From Gammaproteobacteria bacterium (GTDB taxonomy: Bacteria > Pseudomonadota > Gammaproteobacteria > DSM-19610), in contig DRQL01000280.1 of assembly GCA_011371465.1 (NCBI GenBank), positions 1-39,274 of the forward strand: DNA of 39,274 nt. Reading direction: 5' to 3'. The notes beneath the pieces are model-generated. The model saw nothing but the letters and a program-made list of their open reading frames with translations. It did not search any database and was not told the origin of the DNA. The position numbers were made by a program, and so were the translations under genes. Below are positions 30,448 through 37,433 of this stretch, piece after piece (the first letter of the stretch is position 1; each line of letters opens with the position of its first letter).

Positions 30448-30786
30448 TTACAAAGCGTCGGGCCCGGACTCGCCGGTGCGGATGCGAACCGCCTGCTCTA
30501 ACGCGTAAACAAAGATTTTTCCGTCACCGATCTTGCCAGTATTGGCGGCTTTGGAAATCGCTTCGATCACCTGTTCGGTCAAATCGGCCTTGACGGCCAC
30601 TTCGAGTTTGACCTTGGGCAGGAAATCCACCACGTATTCCGCGCCGCGGTACAACTCCGTGTGACCTTTCTGGCGTCCAAATCCTTTCACTTCAGTGACC
30701 GTGATGCCCTGTACGCCAAGCTCCGATAACGCTTCGCGAACGTCGTCGAGTTTGAAGGGCTTGATGATTGCAGTAACAAGCTTCAT
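30448..30786 (-). CDS. glnK: Nitrogen regulatory P-II protein GlnK
   Basis: 112 residues, the exact P-II length. MKLVTAIIKPFKLDDVREALSELG starts the ferredoxin-like fold; the T-loop GRQKGHTELYRGAEYVVDFLPK contains Tyr51, the residue uridylylated by GlnD; the B-loop TGKIGDGKIFV and C-loop VRIRTGE bind ATP/ADP and 2-oxoglutarate. Trimers plug AmtB when the cell is nitrogen-replete. Its place directly upstream of amtB identifies it as GlnK rather than GlnB. It belongs to the transcript starting at the sigma54 promoter before the porin gene. Confidence 0.97.
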   Translation of the reverse strand: MKLVTAIIKPFKLDDVREALSELGVQGITVTEVKGFGRQKGHTELYRGAEYVVDFLPKVKLEVAVKADLTEQVIEAISKAANTGKIGDGKIFVYALEQAVRIRTGESGPDAL

Positions 30787-30808
30787 CAGATGGTCTCTCC
30801 TAGGTTGC

Positions 30809-30833
30809 GCCCGCTCTCACGAGCGGGCTTTTT
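30809..30833 (+). terminator. Hairpin with plus-strand T-run between porin and glnK
   Basis: GCCCGCTC (30809-30816), loop TCAC, GAGCGGGC (30821-30828), then TTTTT. It has terminator form only for plus-strand RNA; on the minus strand no T-run follows. No plus-strand gene reads into it, so it may stop antisense RNA or serve as a processing or stabilising stem between porin and glnK in the minus transcript. Confidence 0.55.
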
Positions 30834-30857
30834 CAGTACTTGCGGTAAATAGTCGAC

Positions 30858-31583
30858 TCAGAAGTCTTTGGCCCAACCGATCCAGAACTTGGGATTGTCA
30901 TCGCTGACCAGGTCATTTGCGTCGTCGACCTGTTCGTAGTTCACACTCACGGAACCGAAGTCACCGGCGTCCTTGGCGACGCTGATACCCCAGTGGGTAT
31001 AGTTGAAGTCACTGGCCGGACCATCACCGTCGGAATCAAACTGGTAGGTGCCGATAAAGGCGGAAGGTGCAAAACCTTCGTAGTCCCAGCCCGGATCGAT
31101 ACCGAGGTTGTAATAGACGTCGCCGCTGTCAAACGCGCGCGGGGTATTCTGGCTTTCGACTTCACCCCAGTAGGTGTAGGAAATGCTGCCGGTGATCCAC
31201 TGCCAGCTCAGGCTGCCGTAGAGTTCCGCGTAGTCGATATCACCGCCCTGCTGCTCACCGCCGGCACCCGGGTACCAGTAGTAAATGGTGCCGACGTCAT
31301 AGCTGAGACCGGTATCGCCGATGTCGCTGCCAAAACCGGCATACAGATCGATTTCAGTGCTTTCCTTGCCGCCGAAGTCTACGTTGGACATCCAGGTGCC
31401 GACATACAGGCCGGAATCGTGGCTGTAATCGATACCACCCTGAATTGCGGCGCTATCGTCAGTCTGTGAAATACCGCGGAAGTAATAGTTACTGACCGTG
31501 GCAATATTGGCGCTCAGTTCAGCCTGGGCGACACCTGCGCTGGCCAGCAGCGCTGCCGCGATCATGGTCTTGGATACATTCAT
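30858..31583 (-). CDS. TorF family putative porin
   Basis: 241 residues. Signal peptide MNVSKTMIAAALLASAGVAQA, then ELSANIATVSNYYFRGISQTDDSAAIQGGIDYSHDSG, the signature start of the TIGR02001/TorF outer-membrane barrel family. Aromatic-rich beta-strands follow (LYVGTWMSNVDFG, TEIDLYAGFG, YAELYGSLSWQWITGSISYTYWG), and the protein ends WIGWAKDF with a terminal Phe. It probably lets small nitrogen-containing solutes through the outer membrane, an inference from its place ahead of glnK-amtB and the NtrC-type control region. A 71-bp gap with a hairpin separates it from glnK. Confidence 0.9.
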   Translation of the reverse strand: MNVSKTMIAAALLASAGVAQAELSANIATVSNYYFRGISQTDDSAAIQGGIDYSHDSGLYVGTWMSNVDFGGKESTEIDLYAGFGSDIGDTGLSYDVGTIYYWYPGAGGEQQGGDIDYAELYGSLSWQWITGSISYTYWGEVESQNTPRAFDSGDVYYNLGIDPGWDYEGFAPSAFIGTYQFDSDGDGPASDFNYTHWGISVAKDAGDFGSVSVNYEQVDDANDLVSDDNPKFWIGWAKDF

Positions 31584-31680
31584 GGTAAGGACTCCTATTT
31601 CCTTTTATTAAATGACATGGGTAACAGTCTTTTGCCTGCGGGCATGCATACCGCCCACAGCAGGCGTACGCAATGCTTTA

Positions 31681-31695
31681 GCAGTTCCTGTGCCA
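31681..31695 (-). promoter_or_regulatory. Sigma54 (RpoN) promoter of porin-glnK-amtB
   Basis: Minus-strand TGGCACAGGAACTGC, preceded by C and followed by T. The consensus is YTGGCACGRNNNTTGCW; only two non-N positions differ, and the GG and GC elements are exactly ten bases apart as RpoN requires. It lies about 98 bp before the porin ATG. With the upstream NtrC-like dyads it indicates induction under nitrogen limitation. Confidence 0.88.
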
Positions 31696-31758
31696 GCCTG
31701 TTAAAACTTTATAATTCAACAAGTAATGATATTTCCGGCGCCACTGCCCGGCGGGCCG

Positions 31759-31775
31759 CGCACCAAACTGGTGAC
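31759..31775. promoter_or_regulatory. NtrC-like enhancer site 1
   Basis: GCAC-CAAACTG-GTGA (31760-31774) fits the NtrC dyad TGCACYAAAATGGTGCA, with one arm base changed. It is centred about 84 bp upstream of the promoter's GC element, where activators of sigma54 normally bind. Confidence 0.7.
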
Positions 31776-31786
31776 CTCAATCTGTG

Positions 31787-31803
31787 CGCACCGCTTTTGT
31801 GCA
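31787..31803. promoter_or_regulatory. NtrC-like enhancer site 2
   Basis: GCAC-N7-GTGC (31788-31802) followed by A, with perfect arms of the NtrC dyad, but a non-consensus centre (CGCTTTT). It lies 28 bp from site 1, close to the three-turn spacing seen in other NtrC enhancers. Confidence 0.65.
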
Positions 31804-31816
31804 CCAGAAATGTGCG
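31800..31816. promoter_or_regulatory. NtrC-like enhancer site 3
   Basis: TGCAC-CAGAAAT-GTGCG: both arms match, and the left arm shares bases with the right arm of site 2. Overlapping dyads suggest alternative or cooperative dimers. The site lies 106 bp upstream of the ubiK start on the other strand. Confidence 0.65.
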
Positions 31817-31921
31817 CGCGGGCCACGACCAGAATACCGGCGCAGCCCGGACGGCGTTCTCCCACCACCGGCGAGTGTCCGTATCTGGACGCCGCCGGCA
31901 CGCTCGGCTATGGTTGCCCGC

Positions 31922-32173
31922 ATGCTTGACCCCAAACTGCTCGATGACATTGCCAGGCGGCTGACCGGCGCCATGCCGCCCGCGGCCAGGGAACTCCAGG
32001 CCGACCTGGAAAAAAACCTGCGCGCGGCCGTACAGTCCGTGTTTGCCCGGCTGGATCTGGTCACGCGCGAGGAATTCGACGTGCAGACCAAAGTGCTGGC
32101 ACGCTCGCGGGCAAAACTGGAGCAGCTGGAAAAGCAGGTTGCAGAGCTGGAAGCCGCACTGCTGAAAAAATAG
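31922..32173 (+). CDS. ubiK: Ubiquinone biosynthesis accessory factor UbiK
   Basis: 83 residues from ATG 31922; ATGs further upstream in the same frame give an unlike N-terminus. MLDPKLLDDIARRLTGAMPPAARELQADLEKNLRAAVQS is the BMFP-family amphipathic region, and the second half (DVQTKVLARSRAKLEQLEKQVAELEAALLKK) is a coiled coil. UbiK (YqiC) is needed for efficient aerobic ubiquinone synthesis, binding UbiJ in the Ubi metabolon. It lies beside comM and across the control region from porin-glnK-amtB, the arrangement known from Pseudomonas. Confidence 0.92.
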   Translation: MLDPKLLDDIARRLTGAMPPAARELQADLEKNLRAAVQSVFARLDLVTREEFDVQTKVLARSRAKLEQLEKQVAELEAALLKK

Positions 32174-32200
32174 TTCTTCATAATTCCAGGGAAGGAATGT

Positions 32201-33694
32201 ATGTCGCTTGCTGTACTCTACAGCCGCGCCCAGACGGGCGTTCAGGCGCCGCTGGTCACGGTCGAGGTCCACCTTGCCAACGGTCTGCCCGCGCTCTCTA
32301 TTGTCGGCCTGCCGGAAACCGCGGTACGCGAAAGCAAGGACCGGGTACGCAGCGCGCTGTTGCACAGCGGCTTTGAGTTCCCCGCCCGCCGCATTACCGT
32401 CAACCTCGCACCGGCGGACCTGCCCAAGCAGGGCGGTCGCTACGACCTTGCCATTGCGTTGGGTATTCTTGCCGCTTCCGGCCAGGTTCCGGGCGAGGCG
32501 CTGGATCACTACGAGTTTGTAGCCGAACTGGCGCTCGGTGGTGCCTTGCGGCCGGTCTGCGGGGCGCTACCCGCTGCACTGGCCACCACGTCGCAGGGAC
32601 GTCAACTGGTCTGCGCGCGGGAAAACGGTGCGGAAGCCGCGCTGGCCGGGAGCGACCGGGTGCGGCTTGCCGGCCACCTGCTGGAAGTCTGCGAACAGCT
32701 GCGCAATCCGGACCGCCTGCCCTGTCCGGGCCACCCGGCTGACCCGCAGCCGCCGGATCATCCGGATCTCAGCGATGTCCGCGGCCAGCACCAGGCGCGA
32801 CGCGCGCTGGAAATTTCCGCCGCCGGCAACCACAGCCTGCTGCTGATCGGCCCACCCGGCACCGGCAAGACCCTGCTCGCCAGCCGCCTGCCCGGGCTGC
32901 TGCCACCGCTCGATGAGCAGGAGGCGCTGGAAACCGCCACGGTACGTTCGATCAGTGCCGGTCGTTTTGATGTCCGGCACTGGCGCCTGCGGCCGTTCCG
33001 CACACCCCACCACACCGCATCGGCCGCCGCGCTGGTGGGAGGCGGCTCCAACCCGCGCCCGGGTGAAATTTCGCTGGCGCACCACGGCGTGCTGTTCCTG
33101 GACGAATTCCCGGAATTCAAACGCCATGTCCTGGAAGTGCTGCGCGAACCGCTGGAGACCGGCAGTATCATCGTCTCCCGCGCCAGTGGCCAGGCCGAAT
33201 TCCCGGCACGCTTCCAGCTGGTCGCCGCCATGAACCCCTGCCCCTGCGGTTACCAGGGCGACCCGGACGGCGCCTGTCGCTGTACGCCGGAACAGGTGCA
33301 GCGCTACCGCAGCCGCATCTCCGGTCCGCTGCTGGACCGGATTGATATACAGGTACAGGTACCGCGCATTTCCTGGGAACAACTGAACGGCGCAGACGGG
33401 GAAAGCTCTGCACAGGTGCGCACGCGCGTCAGCAGCGCACGCCGGTGCCAGCAGGCACGCGGCCAGCTGAATGCCGGTATTCCCCTGAACCGCATGGACT
33501 GTATCTGCAGGCTGTCCACCCCGGACAAGGCGCTGCTGCAAAAAGCCGCTCAACGTTTCCGGCTCTCGCCGCGCGCCGTGCATCGCATCCTGCGGGTCGC
33601 ACGCACCATTGCCGACCTGGACCAGAAGGATGATATCCAGGCCCCGCATTTGCAGGAAGCCATCAGCTACCGGGGGTTCGACAGCGGACCATGA
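32201..33694 (+). CDS. comM: ComM/YifB-like Mg-chelatase-type AAA+ ATPase
   Basis: 497 residues. An N-terminal ChlI-like domain (VEVHLANGLPALSIVGLPETAVRESKDRVRSAL, PADLPKQGGRYDLAIALGIL) precedes the AAA+ core with Walker A GPPGTGKTLLASRLPGLLPPL, Walker B VLFLDEFPEF and the arginine-rich sensor regions, including FRTPHHTASAAALVGGG and NPCPCGYQGDP. In naturally competent bacteria ComM is a helicase that promotes branch migration during transformation; many non-competent genomes also carry it. It lies 27 bp after ubiK and is probably co-transcribed. Nothing else competence-related is in the window. Confidence 0.95.
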   Translation: MSLAVLYSRAQTGVQAPLVTVEVHLANGLPALSIVGLPETAVRESKDRVRSALLHSGFEFPARRITVNLAPADLPKQGGRYDLAIALGILAASGQVPGEALDHYEFVAELALGGALRPVCGALPAALATTSQGRQLVCARENGAEAALAGSDRVRLAGHLLEVCEQLRNPDRLPCPGHPADPQPPDHPDLSDVRGQHQARRALEISAAGNHSLLLIGPPGTGKTLLASRLPGLLPPLDEQEALETATVRSISAGRFDVRHWRLRPFRTPHHTASAAALVGGGSNPRPGEISLAHHGVLFLDEFPEFKRHVLEVLREPLETGSIIVSRASGQAEFPARFQLVAAMNPCPCGYQGDPDGACRCTPEQVQRYRSRISGPLLDRIDIQVQVPRISWEQLNGADGESSAQVRTRVSSARRCQQARGQLNAGIPLNRMDCICRLSTPDKALLQKAAQRFRLSPRAVHRILRVARTIADLDQKDDIQAPHLQEAISYRGFDSGP

Positions 33695-33799
33695 GCCGCT
33701 TGCCCGGGAATCGAAGTTTTCGGTTTTGCAAGCTGCCGCAAAAACTTTTTGCCGGTTACAATGACCGGCATGCGCAGTTCCCCCGCCTGTACCTGATTC

Positions 33800-35797
33800 G
33801 TGGCCGATCTCAATCCCCAGCAACGCGCCGCCGTGCGCGAAACCGACTGCCCGTTGCTGGTGCTGGCCGGCGCCGGGAGTGGAAAAACCCGCGTCATCAC
33901 GGAAAAGATCGCCTACCTCATCGAACGCTGCGCCATCCCCGCGCGCAACATCGTTGCCGTCACCTTCACCAACAAGGCCGCTCGGGAAATGCGCGAACGC
34001 GTCAGCCGCTCACTGTCCGGCGATGCCGGCAAGGGCCTGCAGGTATCCACCTTTCACACCCTGGGCATGCGCATGCTGCGGCGCGACGCAGCGGGGCTGG
34101 GTTACAAGGCCAGTTTTTCGATTTTCGACAGCCAGGACAGCCTGCACCTGATCGACGAGCTGCTGCGCAAAAACCCGGGCGCTTTTGCGCCGGATGCGCT
34201 GCGCAACCGCATCTCCGGCTGGAAAAACGAGCTGGTGCTGCCGCCACAGGCGATTCAGCAGGCAGAGAGCGAGTTCGGAACCGCTGCCGCATTGCTGTAC
34301 GCCGAGTACCAGCGCAACCTGAAAGCCTACAACGCGCTGGATTTCGACGACCTGATCCTGCAACCGGTGCTGGCCCTGCAGGAGGACGAGCAGGTACGCG
34401 ACTACTGGCAGAACCGCGTGCGACACCTGCTGGTGGATGAATACCAGGACACCAATGCCGCACAGTACCGGCTGGTGCAGTTACTGGTCGGCAAAACCAC
34501 CCCTTTTACCGCGGTCGGCGACGACGACCAGTCCATTTATGCCTGGCGCGGCGCCAACCCGGAAAACCTGCACCGCCTGCAGGAAGACTTCCCGCGCCTG
34601 CAGGTCATCAAGCTGGAACAGAACTACCGTTCCGCCGGCTGCATCCTGAAATGCGCCAACCAGCTCATCGCCAACAACCCGCACGTCTACGAAAAACGCC
34701 TGTGGAGCGCGCTTGGCTACGGCAGCCCGCTGAAAATCCTGGGCTGTCGCGACGGCGAACACGAAGCCGAACGCGTGGTATCCGAAATCCTGCATCACCA
34801 GTTCACCCATCGCGGCAAGCACGGCGAATACGCCATCCTGTACCGCGGCAACCACCAGTCGCGCGCGTTCGAAAAGGTATTGCGCGAACACAGCATTGCC
34901 TACCACCTCAGCGGTGGCACCTCGTTTTTCGAATACCGCGAGGTCAAGGACCTGCTAGCCTACCTGCGCCTGCTGGCCAACGAAGACGACGACCGCGCCT
35001 TCCTGCGCGTGGTCAACACGCCCCGGCGCGAACTGGGCGCAGCAACACTGGAGAAACTTGCCGGCTTTGCCTCGGAACAGGACATGAGCCTGCTCGCTGC
35101 CTGTTTTGAAAACGGCCTCGCCGAGCGGCTCAACAGGCGCGCCCATACGCGCCTGCAGGAATTTGCCCAATGGGTAGTCAGCCTGGCCGACCAGGCCCGC
35201 GAAAACGACGCCATGCCGGTTATCCACCAGCTGATGCGCGACATCGACTACAGCGACTGGCTGCTGGACAGCGCAAAAGACCCGGGTGATGGCGAACGCA
35301 AGCTGCAGAACGTCAACGAACTGGTCAGCTGGCTGGAACGCATGGCCCGACAGGGAGACGAAGCGCCGGGCCTGCCGGAACTGGTCAATCGCGTCAGCCT
35401 GCTGGACCGGCTCGACCGGGACGACCAGGGCAACGACAACTGTGTGCGGCTGATGACCTTCCACGCCGCCAAGGGACTGGAATTCCCGTACGTATTTATG
35501 GTCGGCATGGAAGAAAACCTGCTGCCGCACCGCAGCAGCATCGAAGCGGACGACCTGGAGGAGGAACGCCGGCTGGCCTACGTGGGCATCACCCGCGCGC
35601 AGAAAGGACTGACACTGACCTATGCCGGCAAGCGGCGACGCGCCGGAGAATGGGAAAGCTGTGAGCCCAGCCGCTTCCTGTCGGAGCTGCCGGCGGATGA
35701 CGTCGAGTGGGACAAACCTGGCATGGTGAAAACCCCGGAAGTACGCAAACAACGCGGCCAGGCCCACCTGGCGCAACTGAAAGGCATGCTTTCATAA
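33800..35797 (+). CDS. rep: ATP-dependent DNA helicase Rep
   Basis: 665 residues of the UvrD/Rep superfamily 1 helicases. Motifs in order: Q-motif LNPQQRAAVRE, Walker A AGAGSGKTRVI, VTFTNKAAREMRERV, DEYQDTNAAQYRLVQLL (DEXX box), GDDDQSIYAWRGANPENL, EQNYRSAGCILKCAN, LMTFHAAKGLEFPYVFMVGMEENLLPH and EEERRLAYVGITRAQKGLTLTYA. Length and the C-terminus without a UvrD-type extension favour Rep. It removes protein roadblocks ahead of the replication fork. Translation begins at GTG 33800 (MADLNPQQ), which has only a weak ribosome site. A bidirectional terminator overlaps its end. Confidence 0.95.
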   Translation: MADLNPQQRAAVRETDCPLLVLAGAGSGKTRVITEKIAYLIERCAIPARNIVAVTFTNKAAREMRERVSRSLSGDAGKGLQVSTFHTLGMRMLRRDAAGLGYKASFSIFDSQDSLHLIDELLRKNPGAFAPDALRNRISGWKNELVLPPQAIQQAESEFGTAAALLYAEYQRNLKAYNALDFDDLILQPVLALQEDEQVRDYWQNRVRHLLVDEYQDTNAAQYRLVQLLVGKTTPFTAVGDDDQSIYAWRGANPENLHRLQEDFPRLQVIKLEQNYRSAGCILKCANQLIANNPHVYEKRLWSALGYGSPLKILGCRDGEHEAERVVSEILHHQFTHRGKHGEYAILYRGNHQSRAFEKVLREHSIAYHLSGGTSFFEYREVKDLLAYLRLLANEDDDRAFLRVVNTPRRELGAATLEKLAGFASEQDMSLLAACFENGLAERLNRRAHTRLQEFAQWVVSLADQARENDAMPVIHQLMRDIDYSDWLLDSAKDPGDGERKLQNVNELVSWLERMARQGDEAPGLPELVNRVSLLDRLDRDDQGNDNCVRLMTFHAAKGLEFPYVFMVGMEENLLPHRSSIEADDLEEERRLAYVGITRAQKGLTLTYAGKRRRAGEWESCEPSRFLSELPADDVEWDKPGMVKTPEVRKQRGQAHLAQLKGMLS

Positions 35798-35824
35798 AAA
35801 AGGCCGCCCAAAGGCGGCCTTTTT
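35797..35824. terminator. Bidirectional Rho-independent terminator between rep and cytochrome c5
   Basis: A-run (35796-35801), GGCCGCC (35802-35808), loop CAAA, GGCGGCC (35813-35819), then TTTTT. It has T-runs on both strands, so it ends rep on the plus strand and the convergent cytochrome gene on the minus strand. Confidence 0.92.
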
Positions 35825-35844
35825 CAGCGTACTGGCCGGCGGTC

Positions 35845-36327
35845 CTACAAACCGGACTGCGACAGCATGTGCTCGATGGCGCCCTTCAGTTCGTCCGCCG
35901 AACAATCCGCACAGGTGCCCTTGGGCGGCATTGCATTCAGGCCGCTGGTCGCCGAGGCCACCAGGCCATCGATCCCCTTGGCCGCGCGCGGACCCCAGGC
36001 GGCCTTGTCACCCACCTTCGGCGCACCGGCTACACCCGTGCCATGACACGCCATGCAGGCCGAGTTATACACCTGCTCACCGGAACGGGGAGCGGCCGCG
36101 GCCGCAGGCGCTGCACTACTGGCAGCGGGCACGGAACCGACGTTGACCTGGCCCACCGGGCGAATATTCTCTTCGATTTTTGACTGCATGCGCTCGTTGG
36201 CCTCTTCACCGTCATCAATATCGCTGGTTACCGTATTGGCAACGAAATAAAAGAGAACGGCTACCACGGCAAGCGCACCCAGTACGCCGAATATCGTGGT
36301 CATTACGGATTTGTCTTCGTGGCTCAC
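35845..36327 (-). CDS. Membrane-anchored cytochrome c5 family protein
   Basis: 160 residues. One N-terminal membrane helix (TTIFGVLGALAVVAVLFYFVA, residues 10-31) anchors it with the haem domain in the periplasm. An Ala/Pro/Ser linker (residues 66-82) follows. The haem-binding CMACH is at 91-95, the axial Met133 lies in NAMPPKG, and Cys139/Cys142 in TCADCS give the second cysteine pair typical of cytochrome c5. It probably carries electrons between the bc1 complex or other donors and a terminal oxidase. It is convergent with rep and divergent from the small sigma28-linked genes. Confidence 0.93.
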   Translation of the reverse strand: MSHEDKSVMTTIFGVLGALAVVAVLFYFVANTVTSDIDDGEEANERMQSKIEENIRPVGQVNVGSVPAASSAAPAAAAAPRSGEQVYNSACMACHGTGVAGAPKVGDKAAWGPRAAKGIDGLVASATSGLNAMPPKGTCADCSADELKGAIEHMLSQSGL

Positions 36328-36456
36328 CTGAACCCCCTGAAATTTATGGATAAAGTTAATATGGCAAGGCCGGCTGGCTGCAGCACGACCGGTTTGAAAA
36401 CTGGCGCAAGTATAGCCGTAAACACCTGTGCGCGAAAGAAAAACCCCTCACCGCAC

Positions 36457-36483
36457 TAAAGTATTCGCCAGCGCTGCCGTTAG
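36457..36483 (+). promoter_or_regulatory. Sigma28 (FliA)-type promoter
   Basis: -35 TAAAGTAT, 11-base spacer, -10 GCCGTTAG. The consensus TAAAGTTT-N11-GCCGATAA is matched at 7 of 8 and 6 of 8 bases with exact spacing. It lies about 50 bp before the first of two small genes, and links them to the late flagellar regulon. Confidence 0.72.
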
Positions 36484-36534
36484 CCAGTGCGAGGGAACCC
36501 GGAACGGCTCATGGATGACCAGGAGGCCATTACC

Positions 36535-36852
36535 ATGAACGTTGATGCACAGTTCCCGCAAGCGCCCGCTGCCGCACTGGCCAACCGACCGCAACCCACA
36601 CAGGCCGGTCAGACCACTGCGCGGCCGGTCGACAAAGCCAACAAGGACGCGTCCACCGACAACCGGACCGGACCGGATGCCCGCCAGACCGAGGCACAGA
36701 AAACCGCCGCCCGCCCGGAACAGGCACACGAGAAACGTGTCACCACTGGCAATACTGACCAGGAACGCGGCAGCAGGTCTCCTGCCGGTACTTTCCAGGC
36801 CAACAGCCGCGACAGTGAACCGGTCGGCGAACTGCTCGACGTACTGGCCTAG
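36535..36852 (+). CDS. Small low-complexity protein under a sigma28-type promoter
   Basis: 105 residues from ATG 36535, chosen because AGGAGG stands eight bases upstream; an ATG at 36511 is in frame but would place that ribosome site inside the gene. I do not recognise a family. The sequence is polar and rich in Ala, Gln, Thr, Pro and Arg (ANRPQPTQAGQTTARPVDK, TNDNRTGPDARQTEAQK-like stretches), with no signal peptide or membrane segment, and is probably disordered. Only the end, EPVGELLDVLA, looks like a helix. It is followed after 9 bp by the mini-rod-like gene. A secreted or chaperone-like flagellar role is possible but rests only on promoter and neighbour. Confidence 0.72.
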   Translation: MNVDAQFPQAPAAALANRPQPTQAGQTTARPVDKANKDASTDNRTGPDARQTEAQKTAARPEQAHEKRVTTGNTDQERGSRSPAGTFQANSRDSEPVGELLDVLA

Positions 36853-36861
36853 GCAGAGCAC

Positions 36862-37098
36862 ATGAAGATCGACAGCGCACTCTCACAGGCCATGCTGGGT
36901 ATTCAACGCGGCCTCGCCAGCGCCCGTGACCACGCCGGCCAGATCGCCAACGCAGGACAATTCAGCGAAGACAGCCCCGCCAGCCTGGTGGAACCCCTGC
37001 TCGGACTTCGCCAGGACCGCATCCAGGTACAGGCCTCCGCCCAGGTCCTGAAAGCCGTTGACGACATGCTCGGCACCCTGTTTGACGATAAAGCCTGA
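36862..37098 (+). CDS. Mini flagellar rod/hook-like protein (terminal helices only)
   Basis: 78 residues. The N-terminal half (SALSQAMLGIQRGLASARDHAGQIANAG) has the pattern of the first helix of axial flagellar proteins (SGLxAxxxxLxxxAxNIAN). The C-terminal half (LVEPLLGLRQDRIQVQASAQVLKAVDDMLGTLFD) resembles the last helix of FlgC/FlgE/FlgG (V..I..QRAYQANAKVIKT.DEML.TLL). The whole central domain of several hundred residues is missing, leaving two helices joined by about 15 residues. It may pack against the rod or hook, or regulate its assembly. It follows the preceding small gene by 9 bp and shares its sigma28-type promoter. No other flagellar gene is in the window. Confidence 0.78.
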   Translation: MKIDSALSQAMLGIQRGLASARDHAGQIANAGQFSEDSPASLVEPLLGLRQDRIQVQASAQVLKAVDDMLGTLFDDKA

Positions 37099-37178
37099 GC
37101 CTTCGGCCAAGCCATACCCCCGCTACGGGCTGGCAACCGCCATTCGGTTGCCTGTATCATTCTATCCCTCCTGCTCAA

Positions 37179-37255
37179 GCGCCCGTAGCTCAGCTGGATA
37201 GAGTACCGCCCTCCGAAGGCGGGGGTCACAGGTTCGAATCCTGTCGGGCGCGCCA
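37179..37255 (+). tRNA. tRNA-Arg (anticodon CCG)
   Basis: 77 nt with CCA encoded. Acceptor GCGCCCG (37179-37185) pairs with CGGGCGC (37245-37251); discriminator G, then CCA (37253-37255). The anticodon stem CCGCC/GGCGG encloses loop CTCCGAA, giving anticodon CCG at 37213-37215, reading CGG. GTTCGAATC in the T-arm and TAGCTCAGCTGGATAGAG in the D-arm are canonical. The AT-rich hipBA patch begins just downstream, as in islands inserted at tRNA genes. Confidence 0.97.
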
Positions 37256-37335
37256 TATCCCATTGAAATAGATCGAAATTATATATTAGCGTTCCCTGCG
37301 CGGATTGGATGGCTTAAGCCTTTCGCGACTTAACT

Positions 37336-37361
37336 GCAACCAGGGAAGCGTCCCTGGTTGC
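37336..37361. other. Long perfect hairpin between tRNA-Arg and hipB
   Basis: GCAACCAGGGA (37336-37346), loop AGCG, TCCCTGGTTGC (37351-37361): 11 perfect base pairs. No T-run follows (GATATCTGG), so it is not a standard terminator. It sits where base composition changes from GC-rich to AT-rich. The rest of the 178-bp gap between tRNA and hipB is AT-rich without a gene. Confidence 0.6.
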
Positions 37362-37383
37362 GATATCTGGAGAATCCATATAA

Positions 37384-37429
37384 ATATGCAATAATATATT
37401 TACAATATTATAAATATATAATAGCATAT
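37384..37429. promoter_or_regulatory. AT-rich nested inverted repeats before hipB (probable operator)
   Basis: ATATGCAATAATAT (37384-37397) and ATATAATAGCATAT (37416-37429) are inverted repeats at 12 of 14 positions; inside, ATATTTA (37396-37402) pairs with TAAATAT (37411-37417). The block ends 4 bp before the hipB ATG. HipB-type repressors bind dyads in their own promoter, so this is the likely operator. Promoter boxes cannot be singled out in such AT-rich DNA. Confidence 0.6.
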
Positions 37430-37433
37430 ATTT

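Noticed and set aside
31784..31921. Longer UbiK starting at 31784
   Set aside because: The extra residues cover the NtrC-like sites and are unlike UbiK proteins, which begin M-x-DPK.
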